Source: Planctellipticum sp942493135 (GTDB taxonomy: Bacteria > Planctomycetota > Planctomycetia > Planctomycetales > Planctomycetaceae). Taken from it: a stretch of DNA of 64,000 nt. The stretch spans positions 7,754,793 to 7,818,792 of the forward strand of contig OW818684.1 in NCBI GenBank assembly GCA_942493135.1. Reading direction: 5' to 3'. This document shows, in pieces, positions 33,797 to 44,638 of this stretch. Within the stretch, counting starts at the first letter, position 1. Each line of letters starts with the position of its first letter. Position numbers and translations under genes: made by a program. The notes beneath the pieces are model-generated. The model was not told the origin of the DNA. It saw only the letters and a list, made by a program, of their open reading frames with translations, and made no database searches.

Positions 33797-33829
33797 GCGG
33801 TGGTCACCAGATGGTCTGGTGACCACCGC
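33797..33829. terminator. Perfect 15-base hairpin after the BON gene
   Basis: GCGGTGGTCACCAGA (33797-33811) and its exact reverse complement (33815-33829) are separated by TGG. It begins 14 bases after the stop of the BON gene. There is no T-run, so it may be a non-canonical terminator or an RNA-stabilising 3' structure. Confidence 0.6.
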
Positions 33830-34174
33830 TCGGTTGCCGATATCGGACCTTCCGCCACCGCGAGGGCAATCCTGGAAATCTCAAAGCGAACCAGACCGGC
33901 GTCGCACGTCACCTGGAGCAGACCGCCGCGGCGTTCTTCAGAAGTCTCTATCTGACGAATTTCGCAGGCCGAGGACTTCGACTCGCAGGCCGGTGAGCAG
34001 TACAATGCGGCCGGCGATTGACGTGATCAGTACCGGCCCGCGCGCTCAGTGCTGTGATTGATTCGTGGTTCGGTTCTCACGGCGAAGCAGACTTCTCCGA
34101 GGGAACACTATCTCGCTGCGTTCCCAATGTGTCGGCCGCGATGAAGAAGCTGTCGAAGGAATTGGAGACGCTCG
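33830..34174. other. Intergenic region, no gene seen
   Basis: About 345 bases between the hairpin after the BON gene and zwf. No frame with a ribosome site and protein-like composition. It should hold the zwf promoter, which I could not identify. Confidence 0.4.
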
Positions 34175-35569
34175 ATGACGATTCCCCATTCCGATGCCCT
34201 GGTGCTGTTCGGTGCGACCGGCGATCTCGCTCACAAGATGATCTTTCCGGCGCTGTATGCGATGGTCAAGCGGGACGCGTTGAAGGTCCCGGTCATCGGC
34301 GTCGCCTTCCCGCCGTGGAGTCTCGCGCAATTGCGAGATCGCGTGCAGGATAGCCTCGCGCAGGCCGGCGGGATCGACGATCCCAGCGCCTTCGAACGGC
34401 TCGTTGCGCAGCTCAGCTATGTCAGTGGCGACTATACCGACGAAGGAACCTTCGCGAAGATCAAAGCGGCCCTGGGTTCCGCGCAGCGTCCGGCGCACTA
34501 CCTGGCGATTCCGCCGGTGCTGTTTCCGACCGTCATTACCAGCCTGGGCTCCTCGGGCCTGGCGGACCGGGCGCGCGTGATCGTCGAGAAGCCGTTCGGG
34601 CGAGACCTCGAATCGGCCCGCGAGCTGAATCGCGTTGCGAGAACCGTGTTTCCGGAGGACTCGATCTTCCGCATCGATCACTTCCTCGGGAAGGAGGCGA
34701 TCATGAATCTCCTCTATTTCCGCTTCGCCAACTCGTTCCTGGAACCGATCTGGAACCGCAACTATGTGGCCAGCGTGCAGATCACCCTGTCCGAGTCGTT
34801 CGGCGTGAACGGCCGCGGCGCGTTTTACGAGACCGCCGGCTGCCTGCGCGATGTCGTCGAGAATCACCTCTTTCAGGTCGTGGCCCTGCTGGCGATGGAG
34901 CCCCCCTCCATCAGAGACTTCGGAGCCGTTCATCGCGAAAAGGCGAAGGTCTTCGAAGCGATGCGGCGGCTGAAGCCCGAGGATCTGGTCCGCGGGCAAT
35001 ATGAGGGTTACCGCGATGAACCCAACGTCGCGCCGGATTCCGATGTCGAAACCTATTGTGCATTGCGGCTCTTCATCGACTCCTGGCGCTGGAACGGCGT
35101 CCCTTGGTACTTGCGTTCGGGCAAGTGTCTGGCGGAGACCGTTCACGAGGTGCTCGTGGAACTGAAGCCGCCGCCTCAGAATCTGTTCGCCGATGCTGCG
35201 GCGACGATCGGCCGGGCCAATTATCTCCGCTTCCGGCTCGCCCCGAGTTCGGCGGTCGCTCTGGCGGCCCGTGTGAAGCGGGAGGGCAAGGAGTTCGTCG
35301 GCGACCAGAAGGAGCTGTACCTGCTCGAAGAGCAGCCCGGCTCCGAATTGCCTTACGAGAGGCTGCTAGGGGACGCCATGGCCGGCGACGGCGCTCTGTT
35401 CAGCCGCGAAGACTCGGTTGAGGCCGCCTGGGACGTCGTTGATTCCATCCTGACTTCGCACCGTCCGGTCTATTCGTACAAACGCGGAAGCTGGGGGCCT
35501 GAAGCCGCCGACGCGTTGATTGCCCCCGACGGCGGTTGGCGCAACCCCACGGCTCAGGATTCGCCATAG
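34175..35569 (+). CDS. zwf: Glucose-6-phosphate 1-dehydrogenase
   Basis: A 464-residue cytoplasmic enzyme that oxidises glucose 6-phosphate to 6-phosphogluconolactone with NAD(P). The nucleotide motif GATGDLA is at residues 13-19, EKPFGRDL at about 138, and the catalytic/substrate motif RIDHFLGKE near 166-174 with the essential His. GGAG lies 7 bases before the ATG. The C-terminal domain shows the family blocks YYLRSGKCLA-like PWYLRSGKCLAE and ELPYERLLGDAMAGD. Neither 6-phosphogluconolactonase nor Gnd is next to it; instead it precedes alpha-glucan phosphorylase, suggesting flux from stored glucan into the pentose phosphate path. Transketolase lies 13 kb away. Confidence 0.96.
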   Translation: MTIPHSDALVLFGATGDLAHKMIFPALYAMVKRDALKVPVIGVAFPPWSLAQLRDRVQDSLAQAGGIDDPSAFERLVAQLSYVSGDYTDEGTFAKIKAALGSAQRPAHYLAIPPVLFPTVITSLGSSGLADRARVIVEKPFGRDLESARELNRVARTVFPEDSIFRIDHFLGKEAIMNLLYFRFANSFLEPIWNRNYVASVQITLSESFGVNGRGAFYETAGCLRDVVENHLFQVVALLAMEPPSIRDFGAVHREKAKVFEAMRRLKPEDLVRGQYEGYRDEPNVAPDSDVETYCALRLFIDSWRWNGVPWYLRSGKCLAETVHEVLVELKPPPQNLFADAAATIGRANYLRFRLAPSSAVALAARVKREGKEFVGDQKELYLLEEQPGSELPYERLLGDAMAGDGALFSREDSVEAAWDVVDSILTSHRPVYSYKRGSWGPEAADALIAPDGGWRNPTAQDSP

Positions 35570-35612
35570 TGTGGTGCTTGATGCCGTTGGAATTTGATAT
35601 TGCGCGGTTTGA

Positions 35613-35638
35613 GCCGGCCGCTTTGGGCGGCGCCCGGC
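35613..35638. terminator. Hairpin after zwf
   Basis: GCCGG and CCGC pair with GCGG and CCGGC around a TTTGG loop, with a 3-base CGC bulge, 44 bases after the zwf stop. GC-rich and without a T-run, so only a tentative terminator. Confidence 0.3.
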
Positions 35639-35785
35639 GGTGTTGCGGGACGCTGAGGCAGGATCGGCAGAAGGGGGATCCGTCGATGTGCCGGAGAATC
35701 GCATAGAGGTATCAGAACCGGTTATGGTTCTGGAATCCGCGATAGTCGCGGCGTATCAGGTCCTGACGCGAATGAAGGCCGGCTC

Positions 35786-38332
35786 ATGATTACTCCCTCA
35801 CCCGCTAACGACTCGACCGGCGAATGCCTGCCCGCGGAACGCGGCGACGCAGCGTTGCTGGCGGAACTGGCGCTGGATTTGCGATGGTCGTGGAATCACG
35901 CGACCGACGAAGTCTGGCGAGAACTCGATCCCGAACTGTGGGAACTCACCCACAATCCCTGGGGCGTGCTGCAGACGGTTTCGCGCGACCGGATCGAACG
36001 GGTGCTGGATAATCCTCAATTCTGCAGGAACCTCTCCGACCTGGTGCGGACCCGGCGTAAGGCGGCGGACTCGCCCGCGTGGTTTCAGCAGACTCATCCC
36101 CGGAGTCCCCTGTCCTGCGCTGCGTATTTCAGCATGGAATTCATGCTGAGCGAAGCGTTGCCGATTTATTCGGGCGGGCTCGGGAATGTGGCGGGCGACC
36201 AGCTCAAGGCGAACAGCGATCTCGGCGTGCCCGTGGTCGGCGTGGGTCTGCTGTATCAGCAGGGCTACTTTCGCCAGGTAATCGACAATGACGGAAGACA
36301 GCAGGCCCTCTATCCGTATAACGATCCGGGACAGTTGCCAATTTCGCCACTGCGCCAGCCGAACGGCGAGTGGCTCCGGCTGGAGATTGCGCTGCCCGGT
36401 TACTCGGTCTGGCTGCGCGCCTGGCAGGTTCAGGTCGGCCGCGTGAAGCTGTACCTGCTGGACAGCAACGACGCGGCGAACTTCCCGGCACACCGCGGGA
36501 TCACCAGCGAGCTGTACGGCGGCGGGCCGGAGCTGCGTCTCAAACAGGAGCTGCTGCTCGGCATCGGCGGCTGGCGGCTGCTCATGGCCCTCGGCCTTCG
36601 GCCCGAAGTCTGTCATCTCAACGAGGGGCACGCGGCGTTTGCCATTCTGGAACGCGCCCGGACATTCATGGATGAAACCGGGCAGCCCTTTGAAGTCGCG
36701 ATGGCCGTCACCCGAGCGGGAAACGTGTTCACGACGCATACGGCGGTCCCCGCAGGTTTTGATCGCTTTGCCCCGGATTTGATCGAGCAATACCTCCGCG
36801 GCTATGCAGAACAGCGGCTCGGCATCTCGCTCCACGAGTTGCTGACGCTGGGCCGCCAGAACCCGGACGATTCGTCAGAACCTTTCAATATGGCCTGTCT
36901 GGCCCTCCGAGGGAGTGGGAATGTCAACGGTGTAAGTTCTCTGCACGGGCGAGTCAGTCGCCACATCTTTCAGCCATTCTTTCCGAACTGGCCGGTGGAA
37001 GAAGTGCCGGTTGATTTCGTCACCAATGGCGTCCACATGCCGACGTGGGATTCTGCGCTGGCCGACGATCTTTGGACGGAAGCGTGCGGCAAAGACCGCT
37101 GGCTGGGGACGACGGAAACCCTGGATCAGGACATTCGCCGTGTCTCCGACGACCGGCTCTGGAAGTTTCGTACCGCCGGCAGCCAATCACTCGTGGAATA
37201 TGCCCGCGATCGATTGTCCCGGCAACTGACGGCCTCCGGCGCGTCCTCCGATACGGTGGACGAGGCAAAGCGGTTGTTCGATCCCAACGCGTTGACGCTC
37301 GGCTTTGCCCGTCGCTTCGCGACCTACAAGCGACCGAATCTCCTGCTTCACGACCCCGTTCGTCTGCTGCGTCTGCTGGCGAATTCAGAGCGACCGGTCC
37401 AGCTCATCATCGCCGGCAAAGCGCACCCGGAAGACCGCGCGGGACAGGAATTGATCCGCGCGTGGATCGAGTTCATCCGCCGGCCCGAGGCCCGGCCCCA
37501 TGTCATCTTCCTCAGCGACTACGACATGTTGCTGACCGAGCACCTGGTGCAGGGAGTCGACGTCTGGATCAACACGCCGCGCCGGCCGTGGGAGGCCTGC
37601 GGCACGAGCGGCATGAAGGTTCTTGTCAACGGCGGCATCAATCTGTCAGAACTGGATGGCTGGTGGGCGGAAGCCTACGCGCCGGACGTGGGCTGGGCTC
37701 TGGGGGACGGCCAGGAGCACGACGACGATCTCGCCTGGAATGCCGCCGAGGCCGACGCACTTTATGAACGGCTTGAACGGGAGGTGATTCCGGAGTTCTA
37801 TACGCGAGATGCGAACGGCATTCCGACCGCCTGGGTCCAGCGGATGCGGGAAAGCATGGCGCAACTGACGCCCCGTTTCTCCGCCAACCGGACCGTGCGC
37901 GAGTACGCCGAACAGCACTACCTGCCGGCGGCAGCCGCCTACCATCAGCGATCCGCCGATCGAGGCGCCGCCGGCGCGAAGATCGTCGCCTGGCGACAGG
38001 CGCTGGCCCGGAACTGGCCGGCGCTGCACTTCGGGGAAATGAAACTGGAGACTTTGGAGGATCAGCACCGCTTTGAGGTGCAGATCTTCTTGCACGAGCT
38101 CGCCCCCGAGGCGGTCCGCGTCGAGCTTTACGCAGATGGCCTTGCCGGCAGTGCGCCCGAGCGTCACGAGATGCGGCGAATCGGCCCGCTGCCCGATACG
38201 CCGGGCGGCCACGTCTACAGCGCGGCCGTACCCGCCACCCGTCCGACCTCGGATTTCACGGCGAGAATCATCCCGTACTTCGAAGGCGTGAAGGTTCCGC
38301 TGGAAGAGACGCGAGTCCTGTGGCAGCGATAG
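35786..38332 (+). CDS. glgP: Alpha-glucan (glycogen/maltodextrin) phosphorylase
   Basis: An 848-residue GT35 enzyme of the shorter branch (TIGR02094-like). It releases glucose 1-phosphate from glycogen or maltodextrin. Recognisable parts are the DUF3417-like N-terminus LALDLRWSWNHATDEVW, AYFSMEFMLSEALPIYSGGLG, CHLNEGHAAFAILE, FTTHTAVPAGFDRF, and the phosphate/pyridoxal region TPRRPWEACGTSGMKVLVNG with its catalytic Lys. AAGG lies 8 bases before the ATG. Together with zwf upstream it fits mobilisation of glycogen. An unusual feature is a C-terminal beta-sandwich-like extension after residue 720. Confidence 0.93.
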   Translation: MITPSPANDSTGECLPAERGDAALLAELALDLRWSWNHATDEVWRELDPELWELTHNPWGVLQTVSRDRIERVLDNPQFCRNLSDLVRTRRKAADSPAWFQQTHPRSPLSCAAYFSMEFMLSEALPIYSGGLGNVAGDQLKANSDLGVPVVGVGLLYQQGYFRQVIDNDGRQQALYPYNDPGQLPISPLRQPNGEWLRLEIALPGYSVWLRAWQVQVGRVKLYLLDSNDAANFPAHRGITSELYGGGPELRLKQELLLGIGGWRLLMALGLRPEVCHLNEGHAAFAILERARTFMDETGQPFEVAMAVTRAGNVFTTHTAVPAGFDRFAPDLIEQYLRGYAEQRLGISLHELLTLGRQNPDDSSEPFNMACLALRGSGNVNGVSSLHGRVSRHIFQPFFPNWPVEEVPVDFVTNGVHMPTWDSALADDLWTEACGKDRWLGTTETLDQDIRRVSDDRLWKFRTAGSQSLVEYARDRLSRQLTASGASSDTVDEAKRLFDPNALTLGFARRFATYKRPNLLLHDPVRLLRLLANSERPVQLIIAGKAHPEDRAGQELIRAWIEFIRRPEARPHVIFLSDYDMLLTEHLVQGVDVWINTPRRPWEACGTSGMKVLVNGGINLSELDGWWAEAYAPDVGWALGDGQEHDDDLAWNAAEADALYERLEREVIPEFYTRDANGIPTAWVQRMRESMAQLTPRFSANRTVREYAEQHYLPAAAAYHQRSADRGAAGAKIVAWRQALARNWPALHFGEMKLETLEDQHRFEVQIFLHELAPEAVRVELYADGLAGSAPERHEMRRIGPLPDTPGGHVYSAAVPATRPTSDFTARIIPYFEGVKVPLEETRVLWQR

Positions 38333-38432
38333 CCGGCCGAGGGACAGCCGTGCGCATTCTCGCCAGCGAACGGGGGGGCGGATACGATCTGGCGAAATCC
38401 CACGTTGTGACGCCTCCTGAAGGCCTCTGAGA

Positions 38433-38951
38433 ATGTCTGATGACATCGCGTCGAGTGATCTGCGGCGTCGGCCGAATTCGATGTCTATGCGTCGTCAGAC
38501 GCTGGCGCTGGTTGGCTGGCTGGTCCTGTGCTTCGCGGCATCCGCCACAGCGGTCTTCGTTTCACCAGGCGGCTGGTACGCTGGCCTGCAGAAGCCGTCC
38601 TGGACCCCACCTGCATGGGTATTCGGGCCGATTTGGTCAACTCTCTACGTGATGATGGCCTTCGCGGCGTGGCTGGTCTGGCGACGTGGTGGCTGGACGG
38701 CGCAGTGGCGTGCCCTGGCCTGGTTTCTGCTGCAATGGCTGCTCAACGTTCTGTGGACACCGCTGTTTTTCGGCCTGCACCGTCCCGGACTGGCGCTGGC
38801 GGAAATCGCTCTCCTCTGGGTGGTTCTGGCGGGAACGCTGTTCGCGTTCTGGCGGGTGACGAGGCTGGCGGGAGTTTTGCTGGTTCCCTATCTGGCCTGG
38901 GTCAGTCTGGCGACGGTCCTTAACTTCACGATCTGGCGACTGAATCCTTGA
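38433..38951 (+). CDS. tspO: TspO/MBR-family membrane protein
   Basis: A 172-residue protein with five hydrophobic helices. Signature blocks: WYAGLQKPSWTPPAWVFGPIW near residues 48-68 (split in text as GWYAGLQKPSWTPP and WVFGPIWSTLY), FLLQWLLNVLWTPLFFG in the third helix region and YLAWVSLATVLNFTIWRLN at the end. TspO proteins bind tetrapyrroles and cholesterol-like ligands and modulate stress responses. AAGG lies 9 bases before the ATG. It closes the same-strand group after glgP, 100 bases away. Confidence 0.92.
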   Translation: MSDDIASSDLRRRPNSMSMRRQTLALVGWLVLCFAASATAVFVSPGGWYAGLQKPSWTPPAWVFGPIWSTLYVMMAFAAWLVWRRGGWTAQWRALAWFLLQWLLNVLWTPLFFGLHRPGLALAEIALLWVVLAGTLFAFWRVTRLAGVLLVPYLAWVSLATVLNFTIWRLNP

Positions 38952-39211
38952 GAATTCTTCTGAGACCGGAAGAGCGAATGCCAGAGCTGGCGGAATTCGA
39001 CAAACGCGGCAATGCATAGCCAACACCCGCGCCGCAGAACCGGCGACATCGCACCGAGTTGGTGGTGATGATCGTTCCGCCGCGGTGAATGCTCCACCGC
39101 CGTGAAGACTCTGTGGTCACCGCGTAGCAACTTTCATCAGGACGAGATTCGGCTCAGACCGGGAAGGCCGCCGTGCGGGAGGCCTTCCCGATGGCATCCG
39201 TGGAATTGTTT

Positions 39212-39661
39212 CTAGATGTCGATATTCACGGTGATCCCCTGATCGACGATTTCGACCGTCTTCGGGGAAGTCTTCGGGCTGGTCCACTCCTTCGGAAACG
39301 GATACTTCACCTTGGGCATCCCGCCAAACTTCGTCCCCTCTCCCGACAGCTTCGTGGCTTCTTCGAGCGATATCGGCCCTTCCTTGATGGCGCCTCCGCC
39401 GAGTACGACTTTGAACTTGCCCGCCGTGGCGCCGCGATCGCCGTTGGTTGCGATCTTGAAGTTGCCCTCCTCATCGGTCACGCCCGAGCACGGCTGGGCA
39501 TTCGAAGTGGTATCGGCGGGCATGAGCTGCACCACGATTTCCTTGAGCGGCTTGCCATCGACTTTCAGGTTGCCGGTGACGGGATACAGCTTCGGCGGGG
39601 CGATCCCCGGCGAAGAGCATCCCAGCACGCACAGCAACAGCAAACCGATCGAACGACGCAT
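39212..39661 (-). CDS. Lipoprotein with a carboxypeptidase-regulatory-like domain
   Basis: A 149-residue predicted lipoprotein. The start MRRSIGLLL has AGGAG nearby and leads to a lipobox VLGC at residues about 12-15. The mature part KLYPVTGNLKVDGKPLKEIVV is the transthyretin/CarboxypepD_reg-like fold common in planctomycete small lipoproteins, with TDEEGNFKIATNGDRGA. It follows the TPR gene on the same strand by 106 bases and is commonly found at the end of DUF1559-containing gene groups in this phylum. Confidence 0.85.
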   Translation of the reverse strand: MRRSIGLLLLCVLGCSSPGIAPPKLYPVTGNLKVDGKPLKEIVVQLMPADTTSNAQPCSGVTDEEGNFKIATNGDRGATAGKFKVVLGGGAIKEGPISLEEATKLSGEGTKFGGMPKVKYPFPKEWTSPKTSPKTVEIVDQGITVNIDI

Positions 39662-39767
39662 TGGATTTCTCCTCATGTCAGGGTTGTGAAACATGGTCGA
39701 GCCAGATTCTTCCAAGGATCCGGCCGGCGGTCGGACTCCTCGGAGTGGTTTCATTCTTTGATTCATT

Positions 39768-41015
39768 CTAACGCGGCGACGCCCGTTGCCGCAGCGCGGC
39801 AGTCACTTCGTCGTCGCTGACCAGTTCCGCCAGTTTGAGCAGCGACCGGCTGAATTCCGGGTCGTCAAACCCCTCTTCCGAGCGATTCATGGTCATGATG
39901 GCGGTGCTCAGATCTTTGGAGACTTTGTAAATCTCCAGAAATCTCGCGGACTCGCCGGGACGGCCGAGCCGTCGCAGCAGGTCATGCAATTGAAAGTGTA
40001 TCTGCCACCAGTAGGGATCGAGGGCAAACGCCCGCCGCAACGATCGTTCGGCCGATTCCAAATCGCCAAGCGCATCTTCGCACCAGGCGCGAGCCCTCCA
40101 GAACCGCGCGTCCGCATCGGCCCGGTCGCGTGGAATCGCCTGCAGCAGCATCTGCACACGTTCCAGATCTCCGTCGGTGATGCTCCGATTCAGAAAATAC
40201 GCCACCAGTTCCAGATTGTGCGGGTACTTCAGCAGCAGCTCTTCCGCCGGAGGAATGTGCTCGAAATCCGCCGCCCGTTCGAGGTCCGACTTGGCCTGCG
40301 AAGTGTAAACCTGCAGCGCCTGCGCGACCTGAAAAGTCTCGTCGTCAGGATCGCCTTCGAGCCAGCGCGTATTGTGACGATAGAGCGAACCGCTGTAGAA
40401 CCAGCTCGCGCTGATCAGATAGACGTAGGACTCCGGACTCTCTCGACGGACCTCGATCGCCCGACGGATCCGGCGAACCATCGCCGCCCGCTGCAGGGTC
40501 ATCGCGTCGAAGAAGATGGCCTGTTTGTGCGCGATCAGCACGCGAGGTTCCAGTTCCAGCACTTCATCGCAGGTCCGCAGGCCGTCCCAGGGGCGATTCA
40601 ACTGTTCGAACTCCGCGACGGCCTTGCGAACCAGAGCGCCCACGGCACGGCGATCGTCCCTTGGAACGCGGTCGAGATATTGCACCACGCCGGCCCAGTC
40701 CTTGAGCCCTTCGGCCGCGCCGGCCCGATACAACCACGGTTCCGCCATTGCCGGCTCAATGTCCGACCATCTTTCCGACAGCTCCGAGAGCTCCTGCCAA
40801 TTCTGGCGGGTGCTGAGCTCGCGGCACTCGCGATGGAGGTCAGCGACGGACTCGCCGCGCCAACTCGAATAGAACCATCGACCGGCGGGCGCGCCGACTA
40901 TCAACGCGAGCAACGGCAGCAACCACCAGCGCAGCCGAATCCGCCGCCACGGTCGCCGAAACGACTGCAGCTCCTCCCCGCGAGCTGATTCTGCGACAGA
41001 TTGTTGCATCGACAT
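39768..41015 (-). CDS. Membrane-anchored TPR protein
   Basis: About 415 residues from ATG 41015; a GTG at 41072 would add 19 residues without a ribosome site. A basic segment precedes a single hydrophobic helix (LRWWLLPLLALIVGAPAGRW), after which tetratricopeptide-like helical pairs follow, for example WADLNPA-type turns in EPWLYRAGAAEGLKDWAG and ARAWCEDALGDLESAERSL. TPR arrays bind other proteins. It lies 126 bases after a CRTAC1 gene and is the counterpart of the TPR gene at 46542-47876. The likely partner is the exported CRTAC1 protein encoded next to it. Confidence 0.85.
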   Translation of the reverse strand: MSMQQSVAESARGEELQSFRRPWRRIRLRWWLLPLLALIVGAPAGRWFYSSWRGESVADLHRECRELSTRQNWQELSELSERWSDIEPAMAEPWLYRAGAAEGLKDWAGVVQYLDRVPRDDRRAVGALVRKAVAEFEQLNRPWDGLRTCDEVLELEPRVLIAHKQAIFFDAMTLQRAAMVRRIRRAIEVRRESPESYVYLISASWFYSGSLYRHNTRWLEGDPDDETFQVAQALQVYTSQAKSDLERAADFEHIPPAEELLLKYPHNLELVAYFLNRSITDGDLERVQMLLQAIPRDRADADARFWRARAWCEDALGDLESAERSLRRAFALDPYWWQIHFQLHDLLRRLGRPGESARFLEIYKVSKDLSTAIMTMNRSEEGFDDPEFSRSLLKLAELVSDDEVTAALRQRASPR

Positions 41016-41141
41016 CACTCGTTCTCGCGTCCGCTGCAGAACACGATTGCCGGCGTCCTCAAGACTCTCCACACGGGTCGCACGGTCGGAAGACGGACAA
41101 CATCATCAGACCACCGCTCGATCCATTCTACGAAGCCATCT

Positions 41142-42941
41142 TTACGTTCCGCTCTCACTCCGTCGATCTCCCTGCAACGGTCCCTCCTCGCCGCATGACT
41201 GTCGCAGAATCAGTTCGCGATTGACCGGCTGCGCCAGGAGCGTCTGCCGCGAACCGTCGGGCCAGCGAATTTCCAGGTCCACCGGCGACGCGTCGACTCC
41301 CAACCCGAAAATCAGCGAGGCTTCGTGCGCGGAGCAGTAGCTGACGCCTCCAGCCAGCTCCTGAGTGAACGTCGCCTGTCCCTGGCGCAGCACGACCCGG
41401 GCGCCGATTCCGCGGCGATTGCCGGTCGCGATGCAACGCAGTTTCAGCCAGTTTCCTCGCTTCGAGTCATTGCGGAGAATGGCCGTCTGCGAGTTCTGGT
41501 GGACCACGACCAGATCCCAGTCCCCGTCTCCGTCAAAGTCGCCTCGCGCCGCGCCGCGACCGATTCGTTTCTGCGCAAAGAAGTCGCCGGCCGTGGACGA
41601 ACACTCGACGAATCGAGGCCCCTCAAAGCTGAAGAGCTGCGGCGCCATTTCGTAGTCGTCCCCCTTCTGCCGCCAGTCGTCGACGTGCCCGTTTGTGACA
41701 AAAATGTCCTCGCGACCGTCCAGATTAAAGTCGGTCATGATCGTCCCGAATCCCAGATTCTTCAGGGTCGGCGTATGGAGGCCCGCCAACCCGGTGATGT
41801 CCTGGAAACCCGTCGCGCCGAGGTTTTTGTAAAGCGTGCTCGATTCTTTGGTGAAGTGCGTGCAGTAAAGATCGAGCCATCCGTTCCGGTCGTAATCCCC
41901 AAGAGCGACTCCCATGCTGGCCTGCGCATGCCCGTCTCGATTCACCGCACAACCCAGCAAGTGGGCCGATTCGGTAAACCGCCCTCCGCCGTCGTTGACG
42001 AACAGAAAGTTCGGCGTCGTATCGTTGGCCACATAAACGTCGGGAGAGCCGTCGTTGTTCAAGTCCGCGATCACAACCCCCAGGCCCTTGTTCTCAGGCC
42101 CGAACAGCCCGCGCGCAACCGCCTCCGCAGTGAATGTCCCGTCTCCCTGGTTGAAGTAACATTCATCCGGGACACCGTCCACATGCATCGGATGGCACGT
42201 TCCCGGCTTGTCGGCGGTGCCGCACGGAATCGGATGATAGGGATCGTAATCCACGTAATTGCAGACGTAGAGATCGAGATCGCCGTCCCCATCCAGGTCG
42301 GCCCAGGCCGAACTGGAGCTCCACAGACCGTTGGCCACACCGGCTGGGACGCCGACCTCCTGGTACGTCCCGTCTCCCTGATTCCGCAACAGCGAATTGG
42401 GTCCCACGTTGGTCACATAAATGTCGTCAAAGCCATCGTCGTCGAAGTCGGCGACCGACACGCCTTGACCGTACCCGGTTTCGACGATTCCAGACGAGCG
42501 GGCTACCGGTTCGAAGCGGCCGGCGCGAACCTGCCGAAACAGTTGGTCCGGCGGTTCGCCATTCCGGTCCTCGGTTGCGGGATTCCCTCCCTGGCACAGG
42601 TAGAGATCAAGCAATCCGTCACCATCGTAGTCCAGCCAACCTGCTCCCCCTCCAGTCGCCTCTACCATCAGCACCCGCCCCGAAGCGCCGTTGACGTACG
42701 TGAACGCGATCCCAAGATCCTCAGCGACTTCCCGGAACTCAGGAAACGTAGTCAGTCGGTCCGGCGCCGGCTCATCGGATCGTACCGGGAGAACAACCGG
42801 CGGAGTCGGAGCAACAACCTTCGCGGGAACCGCTACCGCAACTTCGACGGGCGAGACGTCTCCGGTCCCGCACCCCGACAGGACGCCGAACAGCAGCGCA
42901 CCACGCAATACTTCCCGGACTGCCGAGGACGTTGCGACCAT
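41142..42941 (-). CDS. CRTAC1/ASPIC-UnbV family lipoprotein with FG-GAP repeats
   Basis: A 599-residue exported protein. Lipobox LSGC lies near residue 24. The body is a beta-propeller of FG-GAP/VCBS repeats with calcium-binding loops DYDGDGLLDLYL, DFDDDGFDDIYV, DLDGDGDLDLYV, DLNNDGSPDVYV, DYDRNGWLDLYC, DFNLDGREDIFV and DFDGDGDWDLVV. The last 90 residues are the ASPIC/UnbV domain (GARVVLRQGQATFTQEL, then LEIRWPDGSRQTL). Calcium-stabilised adhesion or carbohydrate binding is typical of such folds. It forms with the TPR gene downstream one of two mirror-image pairs around the DUF1559 gene. Confidence 0.92.
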   Translation of the reverse strand: MVATSSAVREVLRGALLFGVLSGCGTGDVSPVEVAVAVPAKVVAPTPPVVLPVRSDEPAPDRLTTFPEFREVAEDLGIAFTYVNGASGRVLMVEATGGGAGWLDYDGDGLLDLYLCQGGNPATEDRNGEPPDQLFRQVRAGRFEPVARSSGIVETGYGQGVSVADFDDDGFDDIYVTNVGPNSLLRNQGDGTYQEVGVPAGVANGLWSSSSAWADLDGDGDLDLYVCNYVDYDPYHPIPCGTADKPGTCHPMHVDGVPDECYFNQGDGTFTAEAVARGLFGPENKGLGVVIADLNNDGSPDVYVANDTTPNFLFVNDGGGRFTESAHLLGCAVNRDGHAQASMGVALGDYDRNGWLDLYCTHFTKESSTLYKNLGATGFQDITGLAGLHTPTLKNLGFGTIMTDFNLDGREDIFVTNGHVDDWRQKGDDYEMAPQLFSFEGPRFVECSSTAGDFFAQKRIGRGAARGDFDGDGDWDLVVVHQNSQTAILRNDSKRGNWLKLRCIATGNRRGIGARVVLRQGQATFTQELAGGVSYCSAHEASLIFGLGVDASPVDLEIRWPDGSRQTLLAQPVNRELILRQSCGEEGPLQGDRRSESGT

Positions 42942-43046
42942 TGTCGTTGGCGTTTGCAGCAGATGAAGACAAAGATCTCGCCGCCAACAAGGCTGTCGGC
43001 GGCGAGATCCCGTTCAGACGCTTCCTGACGCGACGATCGGAAGTTC

Positions 43047-44072
<1,026 letters not shown>

Positions 44073-44638
44073 TTCGATGCGTCCTCAAAAGCAAAAAATG
44101 GAAGGAAAGCTCTTCCGCTAAGAGACAAGGCATGAGTCGGGCTGAGAAACGGAAAATCCGAAAACGGTGATCGCCACGTCGAAAAAATCTGAGCCCACAA
44201 ATTGACCGCGAATTCACACGACAGGGAAAACACATAAACATATCGTGACCGGAAGACTTCCGGTACGATTCCAGATTGCCAATTCTTCGCTAAAACCCCA
44301 AAAGATCCAGTCCTCAGAGTTAACAACCGTGGAAGTCTGCTGGCGATCAGTCGAGTTTGCGATACGAAGATTGCGCACGTCGCGAAGTGAAGTGTGGATG
44401 ACGTACGTGAGACTAATCGATTCTCGACAAGGAGGTCAAACACAAAGCTTGGCGACAAAAGCAATATTTTGAAAAAAATGCAGAGGACAGCCCCGTCTCC
44501 TGCGGGAATGGTCGCCGATTGCCCCGGAAGGCCGCGGGACGACGACTGCGCAGAATGTGGCGTAACCGACGACCTGGAAAAAGGTTGTGGACGGTGACGT
44601 CCCCCCGCGGCGTCCACGGTGCGGCCCCTCTTTATCAG
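44073..44638. other. AT-richer intergenic region upstream of the DUF1559 gene
   Basis: About 565 bases between the CRTAC1 stop at 44639 and the DUF1559 start. No believable gene on either strand. Base composition is visibly richer in A and T than the surroundings, as expected for a strong promoter and untranslated leader of the DUF1559 gene. A single promoter could not be picked with confidence. Confidence 0.45.
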
